From Pseudomonas mohnii (GTDB lineage Bacteria; Pseudomonadota; Gammaproteobacteria; Pseudomonadales; Pseudomonadaceae): 64,000 nt of DNA. Under the pieces are notes generated by a model. The model saw nothing but the letters and a program-made list of their open reading frames with translations, did not search any database and was not told the origin of the DNA. Below, piece by piece: positions 17,835 to 26,727 of this stretch; the first letter of the stretch is position 1, and each line of letters opens with the position of its first letter. The DNA is taken from the NCBI RefSeq assembly GCF_900105115.1, contig NZ_FNRV01000001.1:5316501-5380500 (forward strand). Reading direction: 5' to 3'. Made by a program: the position numbers and the translations under genes.

Positions 17835-20800
17835 TTAAGGCTCTGTGATTTTGCTTCCGTCGTTTTGCCCAATTTGCTGCAGCAATGCCTGGTCCAATTC
17901 GAGCATGGCGCTCTCGATGGCCTTGCAGCATTCGGCCGTCCTGCCTGGCTCGAACAGGCTGCGGCAGGCCGCTTCGAGCGCTTCGCAGGTGTCGATCAAT
18001 CGGGAGGCTTGAACGATTCGGGCGGCACCTTTGATCTTGTGGGCGATATCGAGAAAAACCTGCGGATCCGTGGACCCGGATAACGCCAGCAAGCTTTGTC
18101 GGTCCAGACCATTGCTATTGATCAGTTCGGTCAACAATCGTCGGTTCAGTGCGGGATTGCCTCCCGTCATCAGCTCGAATCCTTGCAGGCTGAAAACGGG
18201 GGCGAGGTCCATGGGCTCCATGCCCTCAACCCATTGACTCAAGGCCGTCAGGGTCAGCGGTTTGAACAGGCAATCGTCCATCCCGGCTTGTTTGCAACGT
18301 TGAATCTCTTCCGGCTGTGCATTGGCCGTAAATCCCAGTACGGTGCACGGGCGTTGTTGCGTTCGGCATTCCTGGCGGCGAATGGCGCGGGCTAGCTCGT
18401 AACCATTCATGACTGGCATGTTGCAATCGGCAATGACCAGATCGAAGGTGCCGGCTTTCCATACCTCGAATCCTGCCTGACCATCCTCAGCGACGCTGAA
18501 TCGATGGCCCAGAAACTCCAGCTGCTGACACATGAGCAGGCGATTGGCCGCGTGATCATCGACTACCAGTACATTCAAGGGAGTTAATGTCGCGGGTGTT
18601 TCTGTTTCAACCATTTTCGGCCCAGGTTCACGTGGCAATGTGGGCAGGTGCAAGGTAATGCCCACTTGAGTGCCCAGCCCCGGCTGACTGCGTAACTGCA
18701 GGCAGCCCCCCATCCTTTCGCACAAACCGCGGCTGATCACCAGGCCAAGCCCGGTGCCGCCCCTGGCGGACTGTCCGGCGTTATCGGCCTGAGCGAAAGG
18801 CTCGAACAGGCGTTGCTGATCCTGTTCGCTGATTCCGATACCGCTGTCCTCGACTTGCAATTGCATTCGTACCTGGCCCGGCTCGGCGGACGGCTGCAGA
18901 TTGACGATAATCCTGACTTGACCGTGCTCGGTAAACTTGATGGCGTTGCTGACCAGGTTGGACAGCACTTGCTTGAAACGCAACGGGTCCAGCAGGACGT
19001 CGATCGGTGGGTTGGCCGGGTTGAACTCCAGCCGCAATTCGAGTCCTTTCTGGTGGGCCAGCCCATCGAAGTTACGTGCTACTGACGCGACGATTTCCTG
19101 CGGATTGACACGCTCCGGGCTCAGGCTCAAGTGCCCCGATTCGATGCGGGCGATGTCGAGAATGTCGCCGATCAATTCCAGCAAGTCTTTTGCCGAGTTG
19201 TACGCCACATCGATGGCTGGACGATCCGGGTGATCCTGTTCGATACGCTTGAGCGTCAATTCGAGCATGCCGATCACTGCATTCATCGGGGTGCGGATCT
19301 CGTGGCTCATGGTGGCCAGGAATGTGCTTTTGGCCCGGTTGGCTTCGTCGGCGCGCTCTTTCGCACAACGCAGATCATCGAACAGTTGCCGCCGTTCGCT
19401 GATGTCGATCCAGCCACCGATGATGCCTTGCACTTCACCGCAAGAGTCACGGTAGGGGAGAATCCAGTGATAGATCGTCAACCGGCGTCCACCGATGTGC
19501 AGTTCACGATCGAGAATCAGGGGTATGCCCTCGGCCACGACGCGCTGATAATCGGCCTGATATTCCCGGGCTTCGAAGGCGTTGCTCATAGTGCCTTGAA
19601 TGACACTTTTGCCAATGACGTCTTCGCGTTTTGCACTGAAGGCTTGCAAGTAGCTGTCATTGCAGCTTTGGAGCAGGCCCTGGCGATCACGTACATAAAT
19701 CGGATGTGGCGTGCCGTTGACCAGTGAACGCATGAATTCGAATTGATCGTTCAATGCACGCTCGGCCGCTTTGCGTTGATTGATCTGGCGCCGCATGTTT
19801 GCGTTCCAGGCCATGGAAATTAACAACAGCACGCCTGCGCCGATGACGATTTGATAGAACACCCGATGATAGGTGCGCCAGGTGCTTTGTGAGGACGCTG
19901 AATAACCACGCCAGCGGCTGTTGATAATCCCCAGTTCCTCCGGCGAGATGCTCAACAGCGCCTTGTTGAGGATGTCATTGAGTTCCTTGGCGTTGCGGCC
20001 GGTGGCCAGAGAGAATGCCGCTTGCTCTGTGCCGATGGTGGTGCTGATTTGGAGGCTGTGCTCGAAGAGCCGCGATGAGATGAAGTAGTTGGCGATCACC
20101 AGAGAGCTCACTGCACCTTCTGCCTGGCCCTCGGCAAGCATTTCCACGGCACTGAACGTGTCCGGCATTTTGATGAGTTTTATCTGCGGGAACTCGGTAC
20201 GCAAAAAATCTATCAGTGGATTGCCTTGGGCGATGGCCACGCGCTTGTCATGAAGCTGCGTAAGATTGGCAGGGCTGTCTGCAGCTTTGCGCGTCAACAG
20301 GACATTGGAGTTTTGCAGATAGGGTCGACTGAAATTCAGCAGCCTTTCCCGTTTTGCGCTGGGCAGCAGTGCGGCGATCAGATCGGCCTGGTTGTCTCTG
20401 ATCCGCTGAATCATGTCGCTGTCGCTTCGGCTGCGCTGGATCTCGAAGCGCAGACCGGTGCGCAGCCTGATGAGTTCAAGCAAGTCGGCGGCAACGCCGC
20501 GGAAGTTGCCGTCACTGTCGAAAAACGTCAGTGGCGCGAGTGCTTCATTGACGACTACGCGGACCACCGGGTGTTGCGCCAGCCAGCGTTCTTCGCCGTA
20601 ACTGAGCTCCAGCTTGTGATCGGTGAGCAGGATGTCGCTGCCGGCGCTCCAACGCTTGGCGATGTTTTCTCGTTCGCTGACAGGGATCGCCATGAGCGTC
20701 GTATTGATGATACCGAGCAGTTCCGGGTTGTTCTTGTGCACCGCAAAACTGAATCCGTGGGCTTCGTGTTTGCCGAAGTTGGCCATGCGGATGTTGTTCA

Positions 20801-21488
20801 GGTAGCCCTTGTTGATCATGTAATGGGTCGAAATGGTATCGCCGAGAAACACGTCCGCCTGGTCGAAGGCTACGGCGTTGATCGCATTCTGATAGGAGGG
20901 ATGGGATGTAATGATCGCCTTCGGGTAGAGGGCCTTGACCTCCTCCAGCGGCAGATAGTGATACACCATGCTCAGGCGCAGACCGGCAAGGCCGTCAGTC
21001 AGTGATCGGGTTTCGCCTTCGCGTGTCACCAGGACCGGTTGGTCCACCGCGTAGGGCATGGACAATACGATGTCGGCATTGCTTGCTTCGAATCCATTGG
21101 CGGTGCCGAGCAAGTCAACCTCGCCGTTTTTGAGTGCTTCGATTGCGGCTCCCCGGGATGAGAAGCGTTGAACCTTGATGGGCAAGCCCGTGGCCTTGCC
21201 GAGTATGCCCGCATAATCGGCAGTGAAGCCTTCATAGTCGTGGCCGCTGAGGGTCAGGTCGAACGGTGGATAATCCGGTGCTGAGGTACCCAGAACCAAT
21301 TCACCTTTGTTCCTGACCCATTGTCGTTGCGATGGATCCAGTTGGACTTCCAGATTTCCGGCCGTCATGCGGCTGAGCAAGACGTAATCCTCACCGTCCT
21401 GCGCCGCGAGCAATGAGGTGCTCAAGCATAAGCCTGCTGTCGTGAGTATCAGAAAATCCTTTAAACGACTGAGCATCCTGTTTCTCAC
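17835..21488 (-). CDS. rocS2: EvgS/RocS-type hybrid sensor kinase (likely RocS2)
   Basis: 1217 residues. Signal peptide (1-28), two tandem periplasmic SBP_bac_3 solute-binding domains (about 60-290 and 300-530), TM VFYQIVIGAGVLLLISMAW (about 545), PAS (about 590-700), HisKA SHEIRTPMNAVIGM, HATPase DSGIGIS and GGTGLGLVI, REC with ADCNMPVMNG, and a C-terminal HPt domain with histidine in AHKIKGAARI. The full four-step phosphorelay is therefore present. GTG start overlaps the regulator gene by four bases; an ATG twelve bases later is possible. Position next to dgt and the unorthodox domain order match P. aeruginosa rocS2, which controls fimbrial and biofilm genes. Confidence 0.8.
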   Translation of the reverse strand: MRNRMLSRLKDFLILTTAGLCLSTSLLAAQDGEDYVLLSRMTAGNLEVQLDPSQRQWVRNKGELVLGTSAPDYPPFDLTLSGHDYEGFTADYAGILGKATGLPIKVQRFSSRGAAIEALKNGEVDLLGTANGFEASNADIVLSMPYAVDQPVLVTREGETRSLTDGLAGLRLSMVYHYLPLEEVKALYPKAIITSHPSYQNAINAVAFDQADVFLGDTISTHYMINKGYLNNIRMANFGKHEAHGFSFAVHKNNPELLGIINTTLMAIPVSERENIAKRWSAGSDILLTDHKLELSYGEERWLAQHPVVRVVVNEALAPLTFFDSDGNFRGVAADLLELIRLRTGLRFEIQRSRSDSDMIQRIRDNQADLIAALLPSAKRERLLNFSRPYLQNSNVLLTRKAADSPANLTQLHDKRVAIAQGNPLIDFLRTEFPQIKLIKMPDTFSAVEMLAEGQAEGAVSSLVIANYFISSRLFEHSLQISTTIGTEQAAFSLATGRNAKELNDILNKALLSISPEELGIINSRWRGYSASSQSTWRTYHRVFYQIVIGAGVLLLISMAWNANMRRQINQRKAAERALNDQFEFMRSLVNGTPHPIYVRDRQGLLQSCNDSYLQAFSAKREDVIGKSVIQGTMSNAFEAREYQADYQRVVAEGIPLILDRELHIGGRRLTIYHWILPYRDSCGEVQGIIGGWIDISERRQLFDDLRCAKERADEANRAKSTFLATMSHEIRTPMNAVIGMLELTLKRIEQDHPDRPAIDVAYNSAKDLLELIGDILDIARIESGHLSLSPERVNPQEIVASVARNFDGLAHQKGLELRLEFNPANPPIDVLLDPLRFKQVLSNLVSNAIKFTEHGQVRIIVNLQPSAEPGQVRMQLQVEDSGIGISEQDQQRLFEPFAQADNAGQSARGGTGLGLVISRGLCERMGGCLQLRSQPGLGTQVGITLHLPTLPREPGPKMVETETPATLTPLNVLVVDDHAANRLLMCQQLEFLGHRFSVAEDGQAGFEVWKAGTFDLVIADCNMPVMNGYELARAIRRQECRTQQRPCTVLGFTANAQPEEIQRCKQAGMDDCLFKPLTLTALSQWVEGMEPMDLAPVFSLQGFELMTGGNPALNRRLLTELINSNGLDRQSLLALSGSTDPQVFLDIAHKIKGAARIVQASRLIDTCEALEAACRSLFEPGRTAECCKAIESAMLELDQALLQQIGQNDGSKITEP

Positions 21489-22111
21489 ACCAAAGCGTTA
21501 CGTTTTGCCATTTCGATAAGTTCAACCAGGGATTTGGCCTTGAGCTTTTGCATGAGACGTTTTTTATAAGTGCTGACAGTTTTGTTGCTCAAAAACATGC
21601 CTTTGGCGATCTCCTTGTTGGTGCGGCCTTGGGCAAAAAGTTGCAATACCATCAGTTCCCTATCATTTACTGACTTGAACAGTTCGAGTTCGGCGTAACG
21701 CGCTTCATCGCCGCGAACCGGGTTGAGCGCTTCACTTGGGAAATAGTTGTAACCTGACAATACTGCTTTAATGGCACTGATCAGTTCGCTCAGGTCTTCC
21801 TGTTTGCAGACATATCCAGAAGCACCGGACTGCATGCAGCGAATACCGAAAAGTGTCGGGCATTGTGCCGTTAATACCAATGTTTTAAGTGGGGTGCTCA
21901 TTGCGTTGAAGCGGGCCAGTACTTCCAGGCCATCCAGCTTGGGAATGCTGATGTCGAGAATGACCAGATCGGGCATGCATTCGCGAACCATCTGCATGGC
22001 GTCGACCCCATTATCAGTTTCGCCAACGACTTCGTAGCCTTCGTGTTCCAGTAGCATACGGACGGCAAGTCGGATGACAGGGTGATCGTCGACAATAAAA
22101 ACGGAGTTCAT
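21485..22111 (-). CDS. rocA2: NarL/LuxR-type response regulator (likely RocA2)
   Basis: 208 residues. Receiver domain with FIVDDHPVIR (acidic pair), phospho-acceptor Asp in DLVILDISIPKLDG and a conserved lysine in GYVCKQ; LuxR-type helix-turn-helix in RTNKEIAKGMFLSNKTVSTYKKRLMQKL. It should take phosphate from the HPt domain of the downstream kinase. The ATG at 22111 has GGAA upstream; a frame extension lacks homology. Its stop overlaps the kinase start (GTGA). A TAGGAA-TG-TTCCTA palindrome lies about 91 bases upstream and may be its own binding site. Confidence 0.82.
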   Translation of the reverse strand: MNSVFIVDDHPVIRLAVRMLLEHEGYEVVGETDNGVDAMQMVRECMPDLVILDISIPKLDGLEVLARFNAMSTPLKTLVLTAQCPTLFGIRCMQSGASGYVCKQEDLSELISAIKAVLSGYNYFPSEALNPVRGDEARYAELELFKSVNDRELMVLQLFAQGRTNKEIAKGMFLSNKTVSTYKKRLMQKLKAKSLVELIEMAKRNALV

Positions 22112-22201
22112 AATAAAATTCCATGCAAGCTCAAATAAAGCGCGCACCTTAGCTCAGATAGTTGAGGTGACGTATGAACTGAGGTAGTCGTAGCACCATT
22201 A

Positions 22202-22237
22202 TAGGAATGTTCCTACATGCAAAAAGGAATGGGCCTA
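22202..22237. promoter_or_regulatory. Tandem palindromic boxes upstream of rocA2
   Basis: Perfect TAGGAA-TG-TTCCTA at 22202-22215 and a degenerate copy AAGGAATGGGCCTA at 22224-22237 (11 of 14 identical), spaced 22 bp centre to centre, two helical turns. They lie between the stand-alone receiver gene and rocA2. Probably a regulator binding site; binding by RocA2 itself is a guess. Confidence 0.5.
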
Positions 22238-22323
22238 CGTGTCAACTAGGTTTTTTATAAGGATCAATAAACGTTGTTGAGGTTTAGTTGTAATATTCGG
22301 CGCTGGTTTTTTTGGATTTTTTG

Positions 22324-22713
22324 TTATGGGATCAGGGTCAATAATTTTCTGAATTCGTATTGTTTCAAAGGCTTGATCAAGTAGCCCAGCAACGGGAGTC
22401 CATGGGTGTTTGCCATGTGTTTAAGTTGGTCCAGTTCAGCGGGTGTCAGGCTACTTAGAAGTATTGCCTGTTTTATCATCCCTCGATGACTGGCAAATTT
22501 GACCAGATCAAGGCCGCAGAGATCGGGAAGGCACTGGTCGCACAAAAGAATATCGAACGGTTGTGTGGCGGTGAGCATTAGTTGCAATGCACCTTGGGCA
22601 CAGTCAGTGGTGGTGAGCTGGGTGAAGCCGTAACTCTCGAGCAGGTACTGAGTGGCTCTGAGCTGAAACGGGTGATCTTCCACCAACAAGATGCGCAGAT
22701 TGTCTTTGATCAT
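22324..22713 (-). CDS. Stand-alone receiver-domain protein similar to the RocR receiver
   Basis: 129 residues from MIKDNLRILLVEDHPFQLRA. A single REC domain: acidic VEDHP, phospho-acceptor Asp59 in ILLCDQCLPDLCG, AILLSS for the switch serine, and GYLIKPLK for the conserved lysine; it ends there with no output domain. The VEDHPFQ start and the LLSS...L..IKP pattern resemble the N-terminal receiver of RocR, the REC-EAL protein of the P. aeruginosa Roc1 locus, without the EAL half. It is in line with rocA2-rocS2 and 212 bases upstream. It could act as a phosphate sink or decoy. A TTG at 22740 would add nine residues. Confidence 0.75.
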   Translation of the reverse strand: MIKDNLRILLVEDHPFQLRATQYLLESYGFTQLTTTDCAQGALQLMLTATQPFDILLCDQCLPDLCGLDLVKFASHRGMIKQAILLSSLTPAELDQLKHMANTHGLPLLGYLIKPLKQYEFRKLLTLIP

Positions 22714-22893
22714 ATTATTCACGCTTTTTCTATCGAACAAAGTAGGCGTGATTGTTCCGTGGGAAACGCGGATAAATCGATCAGTTCACTCGACAGGAGC
22801 TGTAGGGGATTTCCGCGAACCTTGAGCGCACTTGCAGTTTTCGGGGGACATCAGCCATTAAGGGGGGCGTAATGGCTGATGTCCCTGTTCCTG

Positions 22894-24222
22894 TCAGTGG
22901 CTAGAGCTACCGGTCATTTCCAGTGCCATGTCGCTGGCATAGCTGTCGGTCATGCCGGCGATGAAGTCGATCATGCGCAGGAACGACGCGTGTAACGGGC
23001 CGTTGGGGTCGGGTGCATTGTTGCCCAGCAGGTCGAGAACCCGCCGACTCTTGAACGATGGCGTCCGACCGCCGTGTTGCTCAAGTGCCGCGCCGCAGAA
23101 AGCGTTAAGCAGGATTTCCAGCGTGGTGTAGGCGCCGATTTCGTGCAGGGTCTTGCGCTTGTCCTGGAAGATTTTCTTGCGCGCCATGTCCTTGGCGTTC
23201 AGAACGCAGCGTTTGGCGGGGCCGTGCATGTGCTCTACCAAGTCGCCGTGCAGGGTGCCGGCCAGCAGTGCGTCCTGTTGCTCGACAAAGGCCCGGGCCG
23301 CCGCATTGGTCAAATGCTCGATGGCTTTGCCTCGCAGGATCGCCAGTTTGCGCCGGCGAGAATCCTGCGGACCAAGCTGGCGATAGGTTTCCGGCAGGTC
23401 ATCGCCCACCAGATTCAGCAACAGGGACTCGACTTCGGTGTATTCCAGCAGCTCCATTTCCAGGCCGTCTTCGAGATCGATCAACGCGTAGCAAATGTCA
23501 TCGGCGGCTTCCATCAGATACACCAGCGGGTGACGCGCCCAGCGTTGCTCTTCGAGTTGCGGCAGGCCGAGTTTGTGAGCGATCTGCTCCAGTAGCGGCA
23601 GCTCGCTCTGATAGCAACCGAATTTGTGTTTTTTGTAACCCAGCGAGTCGGCGTGCCGGGCCGTCCATGGATACTTCAGGTAGGTGCCCAGGGTCGCGTA
23701 GGTCAGACGCGTCCCACCGTCGAACTGGTGATACTCAAGCTGAGTCAGCACTCGGAAACCTTGGGCGTTACCTTCGAAATTGAGGAAGTCACTTCGTTCC
23801 GCTTCGCTCATCGCGTCCAGCCAGCCACGGCCGGCGGCTTGCAGGAACCAGTGCCGAATCGCATCTTCACCGGAATGCCCGAACGGCGGATTGCCGATGT
23901 CATGTGCCAGGCAGGCTGATTGCACCACCATCCCGAGGTCACTGGGTTCGCACCAGTCGGGCAGGGCGCCGCGGATGGTTTCGCCGACACGCATGCCCAG
24001 TGATCGACCGACGCAGCTCACTTCAAGGGAATGGGTCAGACGGGTGTGGATATGGTCGTTGCTCGAAACCGGATGAACCTGGGTTTTGCGCCCGAGGCGG
24101 CGAAACGCACCCGAAAAAATGATGCGGTCATGGTCTTTGTGAAAGGGGCTGCGCCCGAGTTCTTCCGGACTGTGCAGCGGTTTTCCAAGGCGTTCACGGG
24201 TAAGCAGGGTGTGCCAATCCAA
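22894..24222 (-). CDS. dgt: Deoxyguanosinetriphosphate triphosphohydrolase-like protein
   Basis: 442 residues of the HD-domain dNTPase family, which cleaves dGTP to deoxyguanosine and tripolyphosphate. HD ligands appear in [15 protein letters not shown] (about residue 60) and [18 protein letters not shown] (about 110-127); [21 protein letters not shown] (about 235) carries the later ligand. N-terminus [15 protein letters not shown] is the pseudomonad form. The start codon is TTG, but GGAGAGA stands seven bases upstream and there is no other in-frame start before the conserved region. It forms the boundary of the Roc-like locus, as in P. aeruginosa. Confidence 0.92.
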   Translation of the reverse strand: MDWHTLLTRERLGKPLHSPEELGRSPFHKDHDRIIFSGAFRRLGRKTQVHPVSSNDHIHTRLTHSLEVSCVGRSLGMRVGETIRGALPDWCEPSDLGMVVQSACLAHDIGNPPFGHSGEDAIRHWFLQAAGRGWLDAMSEAERSDFLNFEGNAQGFRVLTQLEYHQFDGGTRLTYATLGTYLKYPWTARHADSLGYKKHKFGCYQSELPLLEQIAHKLGLPQLEEQRWARHPLVYLMEAADDICYALIDLEDGLEMELLEYTEVESLLLNLVGDDLPETYRQLGPQDSRRRKLAILRGKAIEHLTNAAARAFVEQQDALLAGTLHGDLVEHMHGPAKRCVLNAKDMARKKIFQDKRKTLHEIGAYTTLEILLNAFCGAALEQHGGRTPSFKSRRVLDLLGNNAPDPNGPLHASFLRMIDFIAGMTDSYASDMALEMTGSSSH

Positions 24223-24314
24223 GGCTGGTTCTCTCCGTCAGGTGACTGATTGCTTTAGCTTCCCGGTTCGCATCAGGACCTGCAAGGGAAAAACACGCCT
24301 ACCTGCAGGTGCAA

Positions 24315-24383
24315 GACCGGCCGGCGATGGTGGTGCAGCGGGCGCTGCAACGTCGAGTCAGCTGTCGCCATCGCCGGGCGGTC
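24315..24383. repeat. REP-like inverted repeat
   Basis: GACCGGCCGGCGATGG at 24315-24330 pairs with CCATCGCCGGGCGGTC at 24368-24383 (15 of 16 positions), between the EAL gene stop and the dgt start. Probably a REP-derived hairpin terminating the EAL transcript. Confidence 0.6.
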
Positions 24384-24390
24384 CCGGCTC

Positions 24391-25554
24391 CTAGAGCCCG
24401 ACGGCATCGATATCGATCAGCAGCAAGCGTTCGCCATTGTCGAAAAATTGCCCGGCGGTGAGGCAGTACTGATTGCTGGTGGCGTCGCGGTAAGTGTTGG
24501 AAAGGGTCAGTCGACGCTCATCCCAGCCCTCGGCCAACAGATGATAGAAATAGGGGCGCCACGACCAGTTGTGGCCCAGATAACGGTCATCGGCGACCCA
24601 GCCGTTATTGCGCCATTCAAGGTTTGGCGTCAGTTGGGTTCCGTGCCGGTCGCATTGATAGAAGCGCAACAGCCAGGGAAAGGCATCCAGTTGGGGCAGG
24701 GCACTGAGCGGGGCGCGGTTTTGTGCCCAGGCTTGCAGGATCGCCATCAGTTCGCCGAGTTGCTGGCGCATGTTCATCAAACGACCACGCTCGGCCAGCT
24801 TTTGCTGAACATAACGCTGGCGCAGTTGTGCAAAGCGCTCGACAAAGGCGTCGGTGGCGAAGAAGTCCTCTTGCGCCCCGGCAAACAGAAAACCCTGCAC
24901 GTAGCGTGAGCCGCATTCCAGGGCAAAATTCAGTTGGGCTTCGGTTTCCACACCTTCGGCGATGATCCAGCAACCGGTTTTCTCGGCCATCAAGGCCAGG
25001 GCCTTGACCACGTCAGTGCTGGGCCCACCCAGCGCCGCCGCCTGGAACAGGCGCATGTCGAGCTTGAGAATGTCTGGCTGCAACGCCAGAACGCGATCGA
25101 GTTGGGAGTAGCCGGCACCGAAATCGTCGATGGCGATCCGTGCGCCGGCCTGACGGTAACGCGTCACCACTTGGGCCAGACGCTGGATATCGCCCCCCAG
25201 TTCCGTGATCTCGAAGACGATTCGCCGTGGATCGATCCCCTGACTGCTCAGTTGCTTGAGGCTCGGCAGCGGCTGGTCCGGACGCAGGCGGCTGATCCAG
25301 CGGGGTGAAATGTTCAGGCTCATGAACCAGTCGGAAGGCGCTTCATGCAGACGCCTCAAGGCGTCATCGCGCAATTGGCGATCCAGCCGACGCAGGACGA
25401 TGGCGTTTGTTCGCGGGTCGGCGAACAGCGGACCCACTGACGCCAGTTGACCGTCGGCTTGCCGCAGTCGACCCAGTGCCTCAACACCCGCGATACGGCC
25501 CGTAGCGGTATCGATGAACGGTTGAAAGCAAGCGAGCGGTTGCCCGTCGATCAC
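24391..25554 (-). CDS. EAL-domain c-di-GMP phosphodiesterase with a YkuI-like C-terminal domain
   Basis: 387 residues from a GTG codon behind a perfect AGGAGG. The EAL domain (about 1-245) has the catalytic signatures GVEALGRL, SLNISP, FEITE, IDDFGAGYSQLDR, LKLDM, IAEGVETEAQ and VQGF, so it should be active. A helical linker (about 245-285) leads to a C-terminal domain of about 100 residues with WSWRPYFYHLLAEGW, YRDATSNQYCLTAGQFF and LLLIDID, resembling the PAS/Cache-like domain that follows EAL in Bacillus YkuI. No transmembrane segment: a cytoplasmic ligand-sensing phosphodiesterase is inferred. Confidence 0.85.
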   Translation of the reverse strand: MIDGQPLACFQPFIDTATGRIAGVEALGRLRQADGQLASVGPLFADPRTNAIVLRRLDRQLRDDALRRLHEAPSDWFMSLNISPRWISRLRPDQPLPSLKQLSSQGIDPRRIVFEITELGGDIQRLAQVVTRYRQAGARIAIDDFGAGYSQLDRVLALQPDILKLDMRLFQAAALGGPSTDVVKALALMAEKTGCWIIAEGVETEAQLNFALECGSRYVQGFLFAGAQEDFFATDAFVERFAQLRQRYVQQKLAERGRLMNMRQQLGELMAILQAWAQNRAPLSALPQLDAFPWLLRFYQCDRHGTQLTPNLEWRNNGWVADDRYLGHNWSWRPYFYHLLAEGWDERRLTLSNTYRDATSNQYCLTAGQFFDNGERLLLIDIDAVGL

Positions 25555-25680
25555 GAGGCCTCCTTAGCAGATCTTGTTTTTGGAATGAGCCTGATCACCG
25601 GGTGGGCGAACAGGGCTGAACCCCTCTATAAAGAGGCTCAGCCCGTGCGTGTTGCAAGAATGCAGCCAGATAGCGATGGT

Positions 25681-26025
25681 TTACTGTTTACGCGATGAGC
25701 CTTGCAAGATCAGCTTGATCAGGGGCACCAATGTGGTGCCAAGCCGAACCAGCCGGGTCAGGCTGCTCAGCCCTCCGCCGTTTTTTGCGCCCTTGCCGGT
25801 CAGGAAACCGAGCAAAGTTACGGCGGCTACGCCCCAGAGCGGAGCGTGCTTGATGCCGAAGCCGTCCTGCAGGCTTTGCGTCATCCCGCGCACACGGTTC
25901 AGGGGTTGTAGCAGTTGCGCGGACTCGTGGCGGATTTCCTGGCGATGCATTTCCATGCGCAGGCGAATCAGCGCCTTGCGCATCTCTGTGCGCGTGCTGT
26001 TTCGAGGCAGTTCAGGCAGGCTCAT
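25681..26025 (-). CDS. Conserved small membrane-associated protein of the yqjD-yqjE operon
   Basis: 114 residues. The N-terminal half (1-55) is charged and helical (TRTEMRKALIRLRMEMHRQEIRHES). The C-terminal half has a hydrophobic stretch APLWGVAAVTLLGFLTG and a second weak one, then a basic tail. It occupies the YqjK position after YqjD/YqjE-like genes; I recognise no catalytic motif. Its ATG overlaps the preceding stop (ATGA), so it is the third gene of a coupled operon. Confidence 0.7.
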   Translation of the reverse strand: MSLPELPRNSTRTEMRKALIRLRMEMHRQEIRHESAQLLQPLNRVRGMTQSLQDGFGIKHAPLWGVAAVTLLGFLTGKGAKNGGGLSSLTRLVRLGTTLVPLIKLILQGSSRKQ

Positions 26026-26411
26026 GGCAGCAGGCGCTCCCGGTCATTGGCCAACTCTTCCAGAGTGCCGTGGAAGGGAGAGGACTCATCGAAGATCGCC
26101 GCTTTCAGGCGCAGGCCACAGAAGAGGGCGGCGAGGGCGTAAAACACACAGAGCCCAATGATGGCCGGCAGACGATAGGTGTCCCAGAACAGGATCAGCA
26201 CCAGCGTCGACAACCCTACCAGCAACAGCAACGCAAACACCAGCGCCAACCCGGCAAACAGCAACAGGCTTACGGTGCGGGCTTTTTGTTCCTGCAGTTC
26301 GATGCCGAACAGCTCGACATGGCTGTGCAGCAGGCCCAGGAATGCAGCGCCCAGGCGCCGCGGTGAGGAGCTTTGCCCCGTCTCGGACGAACCGGATTCA
26401 CCGATTGCCAT
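26022..26411 (-). CDS. YqjE-like (phage holin superfamily III) membrane protein
   Basis: 129 residues. Polar N-terminus, an amphipathic helix LGAAFLGLLHSHVELFGIELQEQKART, then two transmembrane segments (VSLLLFAGLALVFALLLLVGLSTLVLIL and LPAIIGLCVFYALAALFCGL) and a charged tail. This fits the YqjE/actinobacterial holin-like family, despite the name an inner-membrane protein of unknown role. Start at MAIGESG, one base after the stop of the upstream gene. Confidence 0.78.
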   Translation of the reverse strand: MAIGESGSSETGQSSSPRRLGAAFLGLLHSHVELFGIELQEQKARTVSLLLFAGLALVFALLLLVGLSTLVLILFWDTYRLPAIIGLCVFYALAALFCGLRLKAAIFDESSPFHGTLEELANDRERLLP

Positions 26412-26412
26412 A

Positions 26413-26727
26413 TCAGCGCCGCGTCGCCAGCAGGCCAATCAGGAAGCCGACGCCGGCCGCGATCCCGACCGATTGCCATGGGTTGGCCTGGACATAGTCT
26501 TCGGTGGCAGTGACGGCTGCCTTGCCGCGGTCACGCAGGGAGTCTTCGGTCAGTCGCAAGGTTTCGCGGGCACGCAGCAGACTGTCGTGGATCTGGTCGC
26601 GCAGCTCGTCGGCCTGATCACCGGCCAGGGTGGCGGTGTGTTCGAGCAACCGTTCGGTGTCGTTGACCAGAGTCTGAAAATCGCTCATCAGGATTTCTTG
26701 AGCAGTCTTTGCCTTGATGCTGGCCAT
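26413..26727 (-). CDS. YqjD/ElaB-family (DUF883) inner-membrane, possibly ribosome-associated protein
   Basis: 104 residues. Long amphipathic helix (about 15-80) followed by YVQANPWQSVGIAAGVGFLIGLLATRR, the typical C-terminal glycine-rich membrane anchor with an arginine end. In E. coli YqjD and ElaB bind stationary-phase ribosomes at the membrane and help resist oxidative stress. Start chosen at MASIKAKTAQE. First gene of a three-gene operon with the YqjE- and YqjK-like genes. Confidence 0.85.
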   Translation of the reverse strand: MASIKAKTAQEILMSDFQTLVNDTERLLEHTATLAGDQADELRDQIHDSLLRARETLRLTEDSLRDRGKAAVTATEDYVQANPWQSVGIAAGVGFLIGLLATRR

